DNA of 64,000 nucleotides from Takakia lepidozioides (GCA_030704615.1 CM060732.1:5024001-5088000); one strand, 5' to 3'; numbered from the stretch's first letter, positions 1 to 11,364 are shown. Translations and numbers: made by a program. The notes: a model not told the origin generated them from the letters alone.

Positions 1-13
1 TGAGGAACTTACA

Positions 14-1171
14 TTGTCAATAACAACTACACCTGTGCTGATTAACCCTCACTGGCATGTAGTATTTCATGTTCACTGTGATGCCTCAGGAGAAGCGTTG
101 GGAGCAGTGTTAGCCCAAAATGTTACAGGAAATATAGATTCACCTGTGTACTATGCTAGCAGGTTGATGAACAGTGCAGAAAGAAACTATAGCCAAACTG
201 AAAGAGAAGCACTGGCAATGATTTATGCAGTCAAGAAATTCAAGCATTACCTATTGGGAATGAAGTTTATGTTTTATGTGGATCACCAGGCTCTAATATA
301 TCTGGTAAACAAACCTTTGATAAGTGGAAGGATAGCAAGGTGGTTAATAATCTTGCACGAGTTTGAGTTTGAGGTTGTTTACAAGCCTAGTCGTTTGCAT
401 CTTGTGGCAAATCACTTGTCACGCCTATCAACAGGAGAGCCAGCCACAGGAGTAGACGACCAATTACCTGATGCGACTTTATTTGCAGTGGAGGTGCAGG
501 GAAGTGCAGATGACTGGTTAGATTGGCAGTGGCCAATCAGATACTACCTTACTCATGGTCAGTGCCCACCTAGTTATGGAAATGAGCAAAGGAAGAGAAT
601 CGTTATCAAGGCTTTACCTTATACTATGGTAGGGGGCAGAATGTATAAGCTAGGACCTGATGGAGTACTTAAACGATGCTTGTACCACCATGCAGTAAAT
701 AAAGTTTTGGAGGAAGTTCATAAAGGAGTGGCTGGAGGTCATTTTGGAGAAGAGACTATCAGTAGAAAGATACTACTTGCAGGTTACTGGTGGCCTACTT
801 TGTTCAAGGATGTACACAAGTATTGTAAGAGTTGTGATGAGTGTCAGAGGCTAGGACCATTGCAGAGATCTGGGAAGATGGCTTTGCATCCTACGATGCC
901 TACTGAACCATTTCAGAAATGGGGACTAGACTTTGTTGGACCAATTAACCCACCAGCCAAGAATACACAGAACAAGTATATAATCACGGCCACTGATTAT
1001 ACTACAAAGTGGGTGGAAGCTAAAGCTCTGAGGGAGAACACAGCTAAGTCCACAGCAAGGTTCCTGTATGAGAACATACTTACACGATTTGGCTGTCCCC
1101 TGGAATTTATCAGTGACCAGGGAAGTCACTTCATTAATGAGACCATAGAACTATTGACTAAGAGTTCATGA
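14..1171 (+). pseudogene. Ty3/gypsy pol fragment: RNase H and integrase
   Basis: This is the 3' half of a Ty3/gypsy polyprotein, open at the window's left edge. The first ~125 residues are the RNase H domain (HVHCDASGEALGAVLAQ, then VDHQALIYLVNK) ending in the usual RNase H tail (NHLSRL). Then come the integrase H2C2 zinc finger (HKGVAGGHFG...CKSCDECQ) and the integrase core, with the first catalytic Asp in WGLDFVGPI and the second in FISDQGSHF. RNase H degrades the RNA strand of the cDNA hybrid and integrase inserts the cDNA. The frame breaks near 1160, before the catalytic Glu, which lies in another frame (NGQAEATNK, about 1212-1240). The break and the missing 5' part mean it is not functional. 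Family identification is firm; the subfamily is not assigned. Confidence 0.9.
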
Positions 1172-1282
1172 TTGTGCATAGGAAGAGTACAACTGATTAC
1201 CCACAGGGTAATGGGCAGGCAGAGGCTACCAACAAATACTATGTACTATCTTGGCTAAGATAGTCAATGCAAACAGAACAGA

Positions 1283-2299
1283 TTGGGATACAAGTTGCTG
1301 ACAGCTTTGTGGTCATACAGGACTTCATATAAAGTCACCACTAAGTATACACCATTCCAATTGGTTTATGGTATGGAAGCTTTACTTCCAGTGGAATTCT
1401 TGTTACCTACCATGAGAACTGAATGGGGAAGGAGAATGGAATTGGAAGATTCAATTAAGGTCAGGAAACATGAATTATACCATGTGGAAGAAGTACATGC
1501 TGATGCAGCTGATGACATGACCAGAATTCAGATGAAGAGGAAGGATCAGTTTGATGAAGGTAAATTAAAGACTTTTAAGACGGGAGATTTGGTTCTGTGG
1601 TTGCAAAAGAAGGGGAAGATTAAGGCTTCTAAGCTTAAATCACCATGGAAAGGACCTTATGTCATACAGAAGATGTATGATAACAACACCGCTATGTTAC
1701 AAACCATTAACAAAGAGATGCTGGGAAGAGTCAATGCCAATAAGTTGAAGGGATACAGTGGTATCCATGACAAACCATTGCAGCACGACTTGCATATTGA
1801 AACACAGAAACAGTCACGGGCTGCACCGGTAATACCAACGGAGCATGAAACACTTGTCGTAAAGCCGAATGTGTATGGCCTGAGCGGAGAACACGGGTGT
1901 TCGCATAGTTATCACAGCCCACCACAGCATCACACAACCTATCATAGCCCACCACAGTGCCACACACTTTATCACAGCCCACCACAGTTTGACACAGCCT
2001 GTTACAGCCCAACACAGCCCACGCGGGTTACACAGTCCATAGGGTCAGTGACAGGTGGACGTGGATTAACGTCCGAAAAGTGGCCGGCGGAAGAAAAGAC
2101 AGCTTGGAAGTCAAACTCGGAGAAAGTGCCTTGTCGCACACTGTTTGAGCTTGCAAATAGGGGTGGAATGAACATTACAGAGAGGCCCATGTGTGCACGA
2201 TTTTCACATGAAAAAAACAATGACAAGGGGGGCTCAAACAATGTGCATCAACGCACACTGTCTGAGCTTCCAATAAGGGGTGATTTGAACTTATCATAA
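1283..2299 (+). pseudogene. Ty3/gypsy integrase C-terminal part with low-complexity tail
   Basis: Continuation of the same integrase after a frameshift between 1160 and 1283. Residues 1-30 match the end of the core (WSYRTSYKVTTKYTPFQLVYG). Residues ~90-155 match the GPY/F C-terminal domain (FKTGDLVLW...SPWKGPYVI). After about residue 170 the conserved domain ends. The reading frame then runs through a 10-residue tandem repeat (YHSPPQxxTx) and into the hairpin satellite that starts near 2115. The real protein probably ended before the satellite, so the last ~60 codons are likely read-through of repeat DNA. Confidence 0.8.
1910..2017 (+). repeat. 30-bp coding minisatellite (YHSPPQ repeats)
   Basis: Three full 30-bp units and one 18-bp partial unit follow each other in frame at the end of the integrase reading frame. 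Each encodes TyrHisSerProProGln followed by four variable residues containing Thr. The phase is kept exactly (108 bp). The pattern resembles proline/tyrosine-rich disordered tails; no function can be assigned. Confidence 0.75.
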
Positions 2300-3535
2300 T
2301 GGCTATGAGTGGCCGATTTTCAAATCAAATAACAGGCACTGAAGGGGGCACACAGTTTGAGCTTCCCAATAGTGGTGGAATGAACCTTATAGAGAGGCCC
2401 CTGTGTGCACGAAATAGTGTGCGTTCCCGCACAATAAAGGATGGATTGAACATGCCATAGTGGCCCTTTGTGCAAGATTTCCACACCAAAAAACAAGGCA
2501 AAGGTGGGCTCAAACAGTGTGCGTTGACACACACTGTTTGAGCTGCCACTTAAGTGTGGATTCAGCCTGTCAGAGATGCCATATGTGGCCGACTTTTACA
2601 TGAATTACACAATGAGAAGGGGGGCTCAAACAGTGTGCGTTGACGCACACTGTTTGAGCTGCCAGCTAATTGTGGTTGTACCTCAAAAGACATGCCCTGA
2701 CGCACACTATTTGAGCTGCCAGGTAATTGTGGTTGAACCTCAAAACAAATGCCCTAAGATTGCAGATTTGGACATGAAACAAATAATGAGAAGGGGGGCT
2801 CAAACAGTGTGCTTTGACGCACACTGTTTGAGCTTTCAGGTAAGTGTGGATTCAACCTGCTTGAGTGGCCCTGTGTGCACGATTTTCACACCAAAAACCA
2901 AGGCAAAAAGGGGGCTAAAACAGTGTGCGTTGACGCACACTGTTTGAGCTGCCAGATAAGTTTGGATTGAACCTGACAGAGATGCCCTTTGTGGCCGATT
3001 TTAACATGAGAACATAATGTCAAGTGGGGGCTCAAACAGTGTGCGTTGCCGCACACTGTTTGAGCTTCCAAGTGGGGGTGGAATGAACCTTACAGAGAGG
3101 CCCCTGTGTGCACGATTTTCATATGAGAAAAACAATGAGAAGGGGGGCTCAAACAGTTGACGCACACTGTTTGAGCTTCCAAATAGTGGAGGATTGAACC
3201 AGACAGACATGCCCGTTCTGGGGACGATTTGGGTATCAAAAAACAAGCACAAAGTTGGGGCTCAAGCGGCCGGCGTTGGCGCACACTGTTTGTGCTTCTT
3301 AATACGGGTCGATTGAACCAGAGAGAGATGTCGTGTGTAGGCGATTTTCATGTAAAAAAAACAAGCACAAGTGGGGTCTGAAACTGTGTGCGTTGCCGCA
3401 CACTGATTGACATTCCAGTCTGTGGTGAATTGAACCAGACATATAGGCCGAAAGTGGCCGATTTTGACATCAAAAATGAAGCACAAATGTGGGTCTCTAA
3501 CAGTGTGCGTTGCTGCACTCTGTTTGAGCTTCCAA
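2115..3535. repeat. ~116-bp satellite with a perfect hairpin in each unit
   Basis: About a dozen tandem units, spaced 113-117 bp apart over most of the array. Each carries a 36-bp inverted repeat: GCTCAAACAGTGTGCGT, a 2-base centre TG, then the reverse complement. Best copies are at 2508-2543, 2624-2659, 2798-2833, 2914-2949, 3030-3065 and 3147-3176 (shortened). Degenerate copies lie near 2117, 2232, 2349, 3260, 3374 and 3490. Between hairpins runs a conserved spacer with TGAACC and GAGAGGCCC. It lies directly after a Ty3 pol end, where such elements often carry tandem repeats before the 3' LTR. Short reading frames on both strands here are by-products of the repeat. Confidence 0.9.
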
Positions 3536-3539
3536 GTAG

Positions 3540-3684
3540 GTTTGGACATCACTTGTACCTTTTTCTTGGGTGCTCCAGAAGACTCCCCAATCGCCGGAGA
3601 CCCTTTTCGCTTCGGATTGCTCTCTACGTCGAGCATGTTCTGGAGCATCTCCCCCATCCTCTTTCCCACTATCTGCTTCTTCAT
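3540..3684 (-). other. Short coding-like segment (lysine-rich, unidentified)
   Basis: The first ~48 codons of a minus-strand frame starting at ATG 3684 look protein-like: Lys-rich and amphipathic (MKKQIVGKRMGEMLQNM), then a Ser/Gly/Lys stretch. After that the frame enters the hairpin satellite. It may be a scrap of a mobile-element gag N-terminus, because such linker sequences are common there, but no diagnostic motif is present. Confidence 0.2.
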
Positions 3685-3737
3685 GAGGCCAACATCAACA
3701 TCATTGTCAAGTTAAATAAGCACAGTGTGACTTTCAG

Positions 3738-4413
3738 GTGGTGCATCGACCGGGTTGGGTCAATCGCAATGCAGATGGGTTGAGTCGCAATCCATGCACG
3801 AGCCAGCAGGATGACACTGGAGCTCGGTGGCATGGTGAGACGGACGAGGAGATGGTGCCCGGATGGCATGCATCTGCATTTCTGTGTATCTTGGCAGCGG
3901 AAGGCGAGGTTGGACCTGCAACAGGGATGATTGTAGATCAAGTGTCTGAGGACACTGAGGCCAACAAGGAGCAAGGTGGCGCCAAAGATATACATGAGGA
4001 TTCAGTTGTGTTGGACTACCTCCGCACTGGAGACACTGCAGCCACTGTGACTGCCAAGGAGAGGGATCGGATCCTACAACGAGCCAAGAGGTTCAAGTGG
4101 GAGGGGACACACCTGCTCCGAGTGTGGGAGGATGGTCGAGTGAGGATTGTGCCTCACCCAACACAGCGGGCACGGTTAGTGCGGCATGCCCATGAGGAGT
4201 TGGGGCATTTTGGGGTGCGACGCACTCATAGTCTACTGCAGGGGCAGTATTGGTGGCGTGGTATGCACCACAGAGGTGCAACAATTTGTGGCTAGGTGCA
4301 TAGTGTGTGACAGGGTGCGTGCTTCATTCAACGCCCCTCCTCCACAATTGCACCCTCTTCCGATCATGGGATTGGGCTACAGGTGGAGTCTTGACTTCGC
4401 AGGGCCGTTGCCA
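3738..4413 (+). pseudogene. Ty3/gypsy pol, left part (RNase H end and integrase start) of a PHD-type element
   Basis: The frame opens with the end of an RNase H domain (VHRPGWVNRNADGLSRNP). After a linker comes the integrase H2C2 zinc finger (HAHEELGHFGVRRTHSLLQ, then the CIVCDRVRA half after a one-base frame change near 4270-4295). The start of the integrase core follows (GYRWSLDFAGPLPLT) with the first catalytic Asp. The gene is cut at 4414-4418 by the nested chromovirus and resumes at 11365, so the two pieces are one interrupted gene. The 5' part of pol is missing; the sequence to its left is unrelated. Confidence 0.88.
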
Positions 4414-4418
4414 CTGAC
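4414..4418. repeat. Target site duplication CTGAC, left copy
   Basis: CTGAC lies immediately before the left LTR and is repeated at 11365-11369 immediately after the right LTR. Five bases is the normal Ty3/gypsy duplication. Confidence 0.92.
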
Positions 4419-5137
4419 TGTCGCGCACCTCACTTCGGTAAGCTCCCCTTCAAGTCATAGTTACTCGCTTTGATGCGCGCGCCTGACTCCCAACCTGGCC
4501 GCCCGGGCCAACTTGGAGCTTTGGCTGCTCACCGGGACATAATGGTCCCCCTTCGCTTCCCACTAAACCCTCCACCTATTTGGGACTAGGAATTCCCTTT
4601 GGTAGATGGCAGTCCGGAACAGCTCCCCACTCTTTGGTCGCTTTCCGGCTCGCTCGCTTACTCACTAGTTTTTGGTCACCAACGGGCTTGCACCATTCTC
4701 GGGGTCACTACTCCCCTATATATACTTCTGTAGCTGTCCGCGGGGGTTTCACAACCAGCCATGCCATTTTATGGCGAACCACCACGAAAACCCTCGACTC
4801 CGGTGATGAGTCGCGGTGAGTCTTGGCCCACTCACCACGGCCCTATGGACCGTGATGAGTCCCAAGACACCCCACGACTCCCACCACGAGGTCCCCGCCC
4901 CATGGTGAGTCCTATGCCACCCCCACTAAGTCCCGCTAAGCTACCACCACCCTTGTGGAGCCACCCCACCGCAACCCGGTGTGCGGGGCTCCACCTAGTG
5001 AGCGCCTCCGCTTCCTGAGTGCCTTGGGCACTCAAGGGTGCTTCAGCCCCCCATACCTATCGTGCCGCTGCCCCCACCACAGGGGCAGCCCCTCATGTGT
5101 CCCGACCCCCCTGCCCTCAAGGCAAAGGGCCGCGACA
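4419..5137 (-). repeat. 3' LTR of the chromovirus
   Basis: 719 bp with the short inverted ends TGTCGCG...CGCGACA (TG...CA rule). It is colinear with 10637-11364. A TATATATA stretch near 4716-4728 reads on the minus strand as a TATA box and is also present in the other LTR. Compared with the 5' LTR it lacks nine bases, mostly single bases in C or T runs. Confidence 0.95.
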
Positions 5138-6037
5138 AACACCCCTACCAACAGGGAGTCGATGTCCTCATCGACTTGTCCATTTTGTAGAACGAACATC
5201 CAAGTTGTGGCGTCCCACATCAAGGAGTTTGTTCCGTACATGGCGTCCCATGGCAAAGAACCAAACCCCACACTTGACTCTACTCTCCACTAGCTAGTTC
5301 GGCCGACTTCCTCCAAGTCCCGGCCAAGGGTGGAGCCTCTCGAGCTCCTCCCAGTGCACTCTTCTTGGCCTACTTCAAGGCCAAGGAACGATCCTCCCCG
5401 AGGATCGAATCGCCTTACTGCAACAACATTGCTTGCGATCGCTCATGATGCCGCTTTTGGCATCACCTTGAGCAAGGGTTCACCTGGAACCCCCTTTGAC
5501 TAGGAAGATAACCTTGAACCAACCGTGCGCCCCAATCACTACAATTGGGTCCGCCTTGGAATGCTGGCCTGAGGTACGGGAACACGTTGAAGCCGCACTA
5601 CAACTTCGTCCCGAGGCTACACGATTATAGTATGTGAACGGAAGCACGTAGCTTCCACGTTAGCCCGCACTACAAGGCAACCCCCTCGGTAGCGCAGTTA
5701 TAGTACGCGCACGCGCCAGGTGCGCACTAGCACGTGAACTCCCAAAGAAGGCGCAAGTTTCCTTGCCCCTTGGATGGGAGTCACCGATTTCGGCACTTCG
5801 CAAACACACGATTAACCCAATTTACCTCTCCCGCTTTTGTAAGCTAGCATGCCTTCTACACACTAGCCAACCATACCATGCATCGCCATTCCAAACAAAA
5901 TAGGAAGCACAACATTTTGAAACATTTCATTTAAAGCAAATTTTGTACAATACAAGTTTTTGCAATTGGATTCCTGAGCTAGCTAAGCCGGGCTAAGCAT
6001 GCATTTCCTCCCCCACGCTCCAAGGTTGATGTCCCCA
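5138..6037 (-). other. 3' untranslated region of the chromovirus
   Basis: About 900 bp between the end of the chromodomain frame and the 3' LTR with no credible gene. A purine-rich stretch directly next to the LTR (5138-5160, minus strand GGTAGGGGTGTT) is the likely polypurine tract that primes second-strand synthesis. Confidence 0.6.
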
Positions 6038-7275
6038 TCAACGCTTCTTCCGCTTTTGAGGTCGCCCTTCGAAAGCTGCAACCGCCTCGGATGCGTTTCC
6101 CATTTCTGAGGCACGCACCCAAGATGCCTCCACATGATGATAGCCCTTCCATTTGACGAGATACTCCGTTTCTCGGTTCCTGAACCTCCTCGACTTAAGT
6201 ATTGCCTCCACCTCGTACTCAGATTCATTTTCATGATCCAACATAGGTGGTGGACGCAACACTTGATGCCGATTCGGACGCGCTTCATCTTTGAAGTAAG
6301 GCTTCAAAAGGGATACATGGAATACTGGGTGCACCTTACTGTTTGCCGGCAGCTCCAATTCATACACATCCTCATTCATAACCTTTCGAATGCGAAAGGG
6401 TCCCGCATACGGAGGTACGAACTTCGGACTCACTTCCGGAGGTAGTCGGAAATTCTTGATGTTCAACCAAACCTCTGTACCTGCCTCAAACTTCACTTCC
6501 CTCCGCTTCCGATTCGCCTGCCTTTCATACCGTTTCCTAGCTTTGGCAATGTTGTACTTTGCGAGCTTCAACAAACGCTCGCGTTCTTCCAATACCGCCG
6601 CTACTGCCGGTTCCTCAACGTCCTGGGCGGCCCAACTTGTCGGCACCAGAGGTGCTTTTCCATAGACCAATACGAAAGGGGAAACTCCCGTTGCGGAGTG
6701 TTCTGTGTTATTATAACAGAACTCTGCCGCGTCTAAGTGTTCCACCCAGTCTGTTTGGTCTGCCGACACGTAATTCCGCAAGATCTGCTTCACTACGGAA
6801 TTCACTCTTTCTGTTTGGCCGTCGGTCGTAGGTCGGAAGGCGGTGCTCATCTTCAGCCTCGTCCCCATCTTCTTCCAAAGTGCCCTCCAAAATTTACTCG
6901 TAAACTTTGGATCGCGGTCCGAGACAATATCCTTCGGGACTCCATGATGCTTTAAGACGTGGGCGAAGTAAAGTCGCCCTGTCTCCTGCGCCGTTGCCGT
7001 CTCTTTGGTGGGGATGAAATGGCCCATTTTACTGAACCTATCCACCACCACCATGATTGCATCGAATCCTTTGACAGCGGCATAGCAGTCATGAAATCCA
7101 TCGAGACGCTTTCCCAAGTCCCCTCTGGAATCGGCAAGGGTTGTAACAGCCCCCGCTTGCTTTTTTGTACTCGCTCCGGTTTTTGTTGGCATGTGGTGCA
7201 TGTCTTGACATACTCCTCTGCTCCTCCCTCAGTTTGGGCCAGAAATACTCTTTCTTCACGAGTGCCGCAGTGCAC
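6038..7275 (-). pseudogene. Chromovirus integrase with C-terminal chromodomain
   Basis: Integrase core with the three acidic residues visible: Asp in VSMDFMTAMP (in the overlapping frame 6952-7275), Asp in IVSDRDPKFTSKFW, and Glu in TDGQTERVN. The GPY/F-like C-terminal domain follows (FEAGTEVWLNIKNF, then YAGPFRI). A chromodomain takes up the last ~60 residues (YEVEAILKSRRFRNRETEYL, then VKWKGYHHVEASW). Chromodomains direct integration towards modified histones. The H2C2 zinc finger lies further upstream at 7089-7436 in another frame. At least one frame break (about 7200) separates the first Asp from the rest. The frame ends on a basic tail (GRPQKRKKR). Confidence 0.9.
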
Positions 7276-7970
7276 TTGGCTCCGCCGTGGCCCGCAAGCG
7301 GGCTATCATGGCATTCTCTCAAGAGGCTATCTCTGATCCCTCCCTTTGGCACGTAGAGACGTTTTTGCTTATACCGGAGCAGTCCATTTTGCAAGTGGAA
7401 CTGCGATTTAATCCCCATCCTCAAGTCCTGCATCACGGACTTCGCCAGCTCATCCTTCCGGCAAGCCTTCCGGATCTTCCTTTGGAGTGCCGTCTCGCCC
7501 TGTACACCAACAGAGCTGCTGTTTTCTACTTAAAGCATCGGCCACCACAATGTCCCGTCCGGTTTGTACTGGATATCCACGTCGAACACCGCCAAAGTAT
7601 CTTGCACCTAAGTTGTTTTGGGGACAACTTGGGCTGCGTGGCAAAATACTTCACTGTGACATTGTCGTGTGAACACCTTCACTGGGTTGGAACCAACATA
7701 GTGGCGCCAAAGCTCAAGGCAATGCACCACCGCCTTCATCTCTTTTTCGTGCGTCGGCCACCATCGCTCCACTTCATTCAGTTTCTTACTTTCGTAAGCC
7801 ACTGGACGTCCATCTTGCATAAGTACACCCCCAATCGCGAAGTCCGACGCATCTGTATGAATCTCAAATGGACGATCGAACTCCGGGATTTTCAAGACTG
7901 GAGCTTCCGCCATCCGCTGCTTCAATTTAGCAAAAGCTTGGCCACAAAAGTTTCCATACCCAGACTTTGG
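7276..7970 (-). pseudogene. Chromovirus RNase H and integrase zinc finger, frame-broken
   Basis: Frame 7608-7925 carries the RNase H domain (FEIHTDASDFAIGGVLMQ, then RPVAYESKKLNEVERWWPTH). Frame 7450-7644 holds its end (ADALSRK). Frame 7089-7436 carries the integrase His/Cys finger (HDSPLAGHGGAKCTAALVKK). Three different frames are needed within ~800 bp, so the region has at least two small indels. Confidence 0.85.
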
Positions 7971-7972
7971 AT

Positions 7973-9026
7973 TTACACAGAAGGTCCGACAGCGGCCCCC
8001 GCGATCTTGGCGAAATTTCTCACATACTTCCGGTAATAGGAGGCGAGTCCTAGGAAGGATCGCACTCCCGGGACCGAAGTCGGAGGCTCCCAGTCCAAGA
8101 TCGCCCTCACCTTTCTGTCATCCATTTTGATCCCATCCTGTGTAATCACATGCCCCAAAAACTCCACTTTCGTGACCCTGAATTCGCACTTTGAAGCTTT
8201 GGCATACAGCTTCCCTTCTCGCAATTTTTGGAACACCCTTTTGAGGTGCTCCAGGTGCTCCTCCTTTGTTTTCGAGTACACCAAGATGTCGTCGATGTAC
8301 ACGATCACAAAGTCATCCAACCACTCCTGAAAAGGCTGTTCATCAGCGTGTTAAATGTCGCTGGTGCATTGGTGAGCCCAAAAGCATCACCAAGAACTCA
8401 TATGAACCATACCTTGTCCTGCACGCGGTCTTCTCATCTCCCTTCCGCCACCCGAATTGATGATAGCCGGAGCGCAAGTCGATCCGGCTGAAATACTTCG
8501 CTCCTGCCAACCGATCGAAGAGGTCGTCAATCCTTGGCAAAGGGTACCGGTTTTTGATAGTCACCTTATTCAAAGCCCTGTAATCGACACACATCCGCAG
8601 CGTCCCATCCTTCTTGTCTGCGAATAGCACCGGGGCTCCGTAAGGACTTACTCGGCTGGATGTACCCCTTGACATTAGAGCCTTGAGCTGAGTCTTCAGC
8701 TCGACCAACTCCCTGTGGCTCAACCGGTAGGGTGCCTTGGCAGGCAATTCCGTTCCCGGTATCACCTCAATCTTGTGGTCAATCCTCTCGCGGTGGCAAG
8801 CCGCTTGTAAATCCTCCGGCATCACATCCTGGTATTTCTCCAAAATCCCCTTGATCCAATCTGGGCTCGGCTCCCCATCGCCTTCTCCTTTCACTTCTCT
8901 AATGTAAAGCAAAAATTGGGGCTCGTGTGCCTCCTCCACGGCCCACTCCTTTGCTGACAGAAGGTTTATTCGCCTCCCACGGATTTGGGCGTTTCCGACA
9001 CTCGTAAAACTCGCCACCATTCCCAC
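7973..9026 (-). pseudogene. Chromovirus reverse transcriptase
   Basis: Two overlapping frames cover the reverse transcriptase. Frame 8343-9026 carries the connection to the protease and the first blocks ([41 protein letters not shown]). Frame 7973-8320 carries the active-site YIDD (FVIVYIDDILVYSK) and the thumb (LGHVITQDG, SFLGLASYYRKYVRNFAKI). A frame change near 8320-8400 splits the domain before the YIDD box. The enzyme copies the element RNA into cDNA. Confidence 0.92.
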
Positions 9027-10581
9027 ATGGCAGCATGACTACTCTCTTGCGGCCATCTATGACCGCTCCGGATTTGCTCAAAAATGTCATCCCCAAAATG
9101 AGATCCACTCCATCGATCTCGCAGATGGTGAAGTTCTCACGTCCCTCCCAACTCCCCAGTTGAAGAGGAACATCAAACGCCAACCTTGTCGCCAACTGTG
9201 GTTCTCCTTTGGCAGAACGCACCTCAATAGAGGCCCCCACGTCACTTGTCGGGAGTCCCAACTTTCGCGCCGCCGCCGGCGTCATGAATGAGTGCAACGC
9301 TCCTGTGTCCACCAACAACGACACGTTAGTTCCGGATAATATCACATCCACGAACAATAACTGACTCCCTTTACGCAGGGCGCCAGTTTCCTGATATAAC
9401 TCACAAGAATAGTTGCCTACCTTGCAAGTCCTGGCGACCACCGCTTCCACCAAGCGACTGATGATATCTTCCGACAGCTCCGTGGTTGCCCGAGTCATGT
9501 TCAATTGTCGAGGTTTTGTGCACTTCTTGGCCATGTACCTGGGCTCCCCGCAATTGAAACACACTCCATCAAAGGTCGCCTTCTGTCCGCCATAAGCCGC
9601 TCCACCCGCTTTTCCTTTCAAAGCACCGGGTGCCGCCTTGACGTGTGAAGGCCCTCCCTTCGATTTCCACGTGCCATTGTCGCCGCGTGGCCTATCCCAC
9701 TTCTTTTCCGGTCGGGAGGAGTCACCTTCCCGCCGGGTCTTCTTGTGGTTCAGCTCCGTACGGCCTTGTCTCTCACCCTTAGGGACATCTGAGAAACATT
9801 CTGCCCTCTCAATTGCCTCGTTCAAAGTCTTGGGTGGCTTCTCCTCCAACTTCCGCCTGGCCCATGGGGCCAGTCCCGCCACAAAGTTGAAGACCATTTC
9901 TGGTTCTGCCATGTCCGCGACTTCGAGCAACAGCACATTGAAAGCTTGGACATACCCCCGAATGTCATCTGTTTGCTTCAAATTCCTCATCTTGTCCCGG
10001 GCAAGCCAGGACGCGTTGAGGGGCACAAACTGTCTCTTCATCAATTCCTTGAACCCACTCCAGTTCAAGGCTTCCGGGCTTGGGCCTCGGTCGTGAAGGC
10101 GTTTCTGCCACCATTGTTGAGCATAGCCCCTCAAATAGGTGGGAGCCACTTCCACCCAATCCTCGTCACTCAACTTGGCCGCCCGGAAGTACTGCTCTAG
10201 CTCCAGGAGCCAGGTGTTGAGTGCCTTCCGATTTCGGACGCCCTCGAAGGTGCCGGGTTCCTTAGGCTTCACCTTAAACTTTGCCTTAGTGGAAGTGGCA
10301 TTAGCCACCTTCAACACGTCTTTCAACGTCCCGCCAAACTGCGCCATCAACCCTTCCCAAAAGGCTGCCGGCATGGGAGGCATCTGTTGGTCAGTCGGAG
10401 CTCTCACGGATTCCTCGGGCTCCGACTCCTCGGATTCCTCCCGCTCTTGAGCGGCCTCGCTTTCAGAAACCTGCGTCGCTTCCTCAAACGGCCGCTTCGG
10501 TGACACGTCGCCCCCATCGGGCTCACCAGGATCATCATATTTTGGGCCGTTCCGCTTTCGCTTTGGCTTGCCCGACCCCAT
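8899..10581 (-). CDS. Chromovirus Gag and aspartic protease
   Basis: One open frame from ATG 10581 ([14 protein letters not shown]). The frame itself opens upstream through the primer site without an ATG. An acidic/Ser-rich N-terminus is followed by the retrotransposon Gag core ([51 protein letters not shown]). A CCHC zinc knuckle follows ([14 protein letters not shown], with Tyr where Gly-His is expected). The pepsin-like protease has [12 protein letters not shown] as its active site and [14 protein letters not shown] downstream. Gag packages the RNA. The pol frame continues in another phase near 9020, so expression of pol needs a frameshift or there is an indel. Confidence 0.9.
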   Translation of the reverse strand: MGSGKPKRKRNGPKYDDPGEPDGGDVSPKRPFEEATQVSESEAAQEREESEESEPEESVRAPTDQQMPPMPAAFWEGLMAQFGGTLKDVLKVANATSTKAKFKVKPKEPGTFEGVRNRKALNTWLLELEQYFRAAKLSDEDWVEVAPTYLRGYAQQWWQKRLHDRGPSPEALNWSGFKELMKRQFVPLNASWLARDKMRNLKQTDDIRGYVQAFNVLLLEVADMAEPEMVFNFVAGLAPWARRKLEEKPPKTLNEAIERAECFSDVPKGERQGRTELNHKKTRREGDSSRPEKKWDRPRGDNGTWKSKGGPSHVKAAPGALKGKAGGAAYGGQKATFDGVCFNCGEPRYMAKKCTKPRQLNMTRATTELSEDIISRLVEAVVARTCKVGNYSCELYQETGALRKGSQLLFVDVILSGTNVSLLVDTGALHSFMTPAAARKLGLPTSDVGASIEVRSAKGEPQLATRLAFDVPLQLGSWEGRENFTICEIDGVDLILGMTFLSKSGAVIDGRKRVVMLPCGNGGEFYECRKRPNPWEANKPSVSKGVGRGGGTRAPIFALH

Positions 10582-10622
10582 GATGAGGCCAATCCCAAGG
10601 ACGATCGCGTACTGAACTCTAA

Positions 10623-10634
10623 GCTCTGATACCA
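10623..10634 (-). other. Primer binding site, tRNA-Met type
   Basis: On the minus strand TGGTATCAGAGC starts two bases inside the 5' LTR. This is the standard plant primer site complementary to the 3' end of initiator tRNA-Met. Confidence 0.93.
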
Positions 10635-10636
10635 AG

Positions 10637-11364
10637 TGTCGCGCACCTCACTTCGGTAAGCTCCCCTTCAAGTCATAGTTACTCGCTTTGATGCGCGCGC
10701 CTGACTCCCAACCTGGCCGCCCGGGCCAACTTGGAGCTTCGGCTGCTCACCGGGACATAACGGTCCCCCTTCGCTTCCCACTAAACCCTCCACCTATTTG
10801 GGACTAGGAGAATTCCCTTTGGTAGATGGCAGTCCGGAACAGCTCCCCACTCTTTGGTCGCTTTCCGGCTCGCTCGCTTACTCACTAGTTTTTGGTCACC
10901 AACGGGCTTGCACCGTTCTCGGGGTCACTACTCCCCTTATATATACTTCTGTAGCTGTCCGCGGGGGTTTCACAACCAGCCATGCCATTTTATGGCGAAC
11001 CACCACGAAAACCCTCGACTCCCGGTGATGAGTCGCGGTGAGTCTTGGCCCACTCACCACGGCCCTATGGACCGTGATGAGTCCCAAGACACCCCACGAC
11101 TCCCACCACGAGGTCCCCGCCCCCATGGTGAGTCCTATGCCACCCCCACTAAGTCCCGCTAAGCTACCACCACCCCTTGTGGAGCCACCCCCACCGCAAC
11201 CCGGTGTGCGGGGCTCCACCTAGTGAGCGCCTCCGCTTCCCTGAGTGCCTTGGGCACTCAAGGGTGCTTCAGCCCCCCATACCTATCGCTGCCGCTGCCC
11301 CCACCACAGGGGCAGCCCCTCATGTGTCCCGACCCCCCTGCCCTCAAGGCAAAGGGCCGCGACA
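10637..11364 (-). repeat. 5' LTR of the chromovirus
   Basis: 728 bp, ends TGTCGCG and CGCGACA, colinear with 4419-5137. TATATATAAGGGG on the minus strand near 10932-10946 is a good TATA box for the element promoter. Confidence 0.95.

Larger units (their letters stand above)
4419..11364 (-). mobile_element. Ty3/gypsy chromovirus, complete and nested in another Ty3 element
   Basis: A 6.9-kb LTR retrotransposon on the minus strand with both LTRs, a primer binding site, gag-protease, reverse transcriptase, RNase H, integrase and a C-terminal chromodomain in the order typical of chromoviruses. It is flanked by CTGAC on both sides and splits the integrase core of an older Ty3 element of opposite orientation. 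The two LTRs differ by about 3 substitutions and about 8 short indels, so insertion is recent. Pol is broken by at least five frame changes despite this youth. Many are one-base changes, so sequencing error is a real alternative to decay. Confidence 0.95.

Noticed and set aside
2115-3535. Satellite with hairpins as a CRISPR array
   Set aside because: Repeats are palindromic but the spacers are conserved between units, and the context is a plant retrotransposon.
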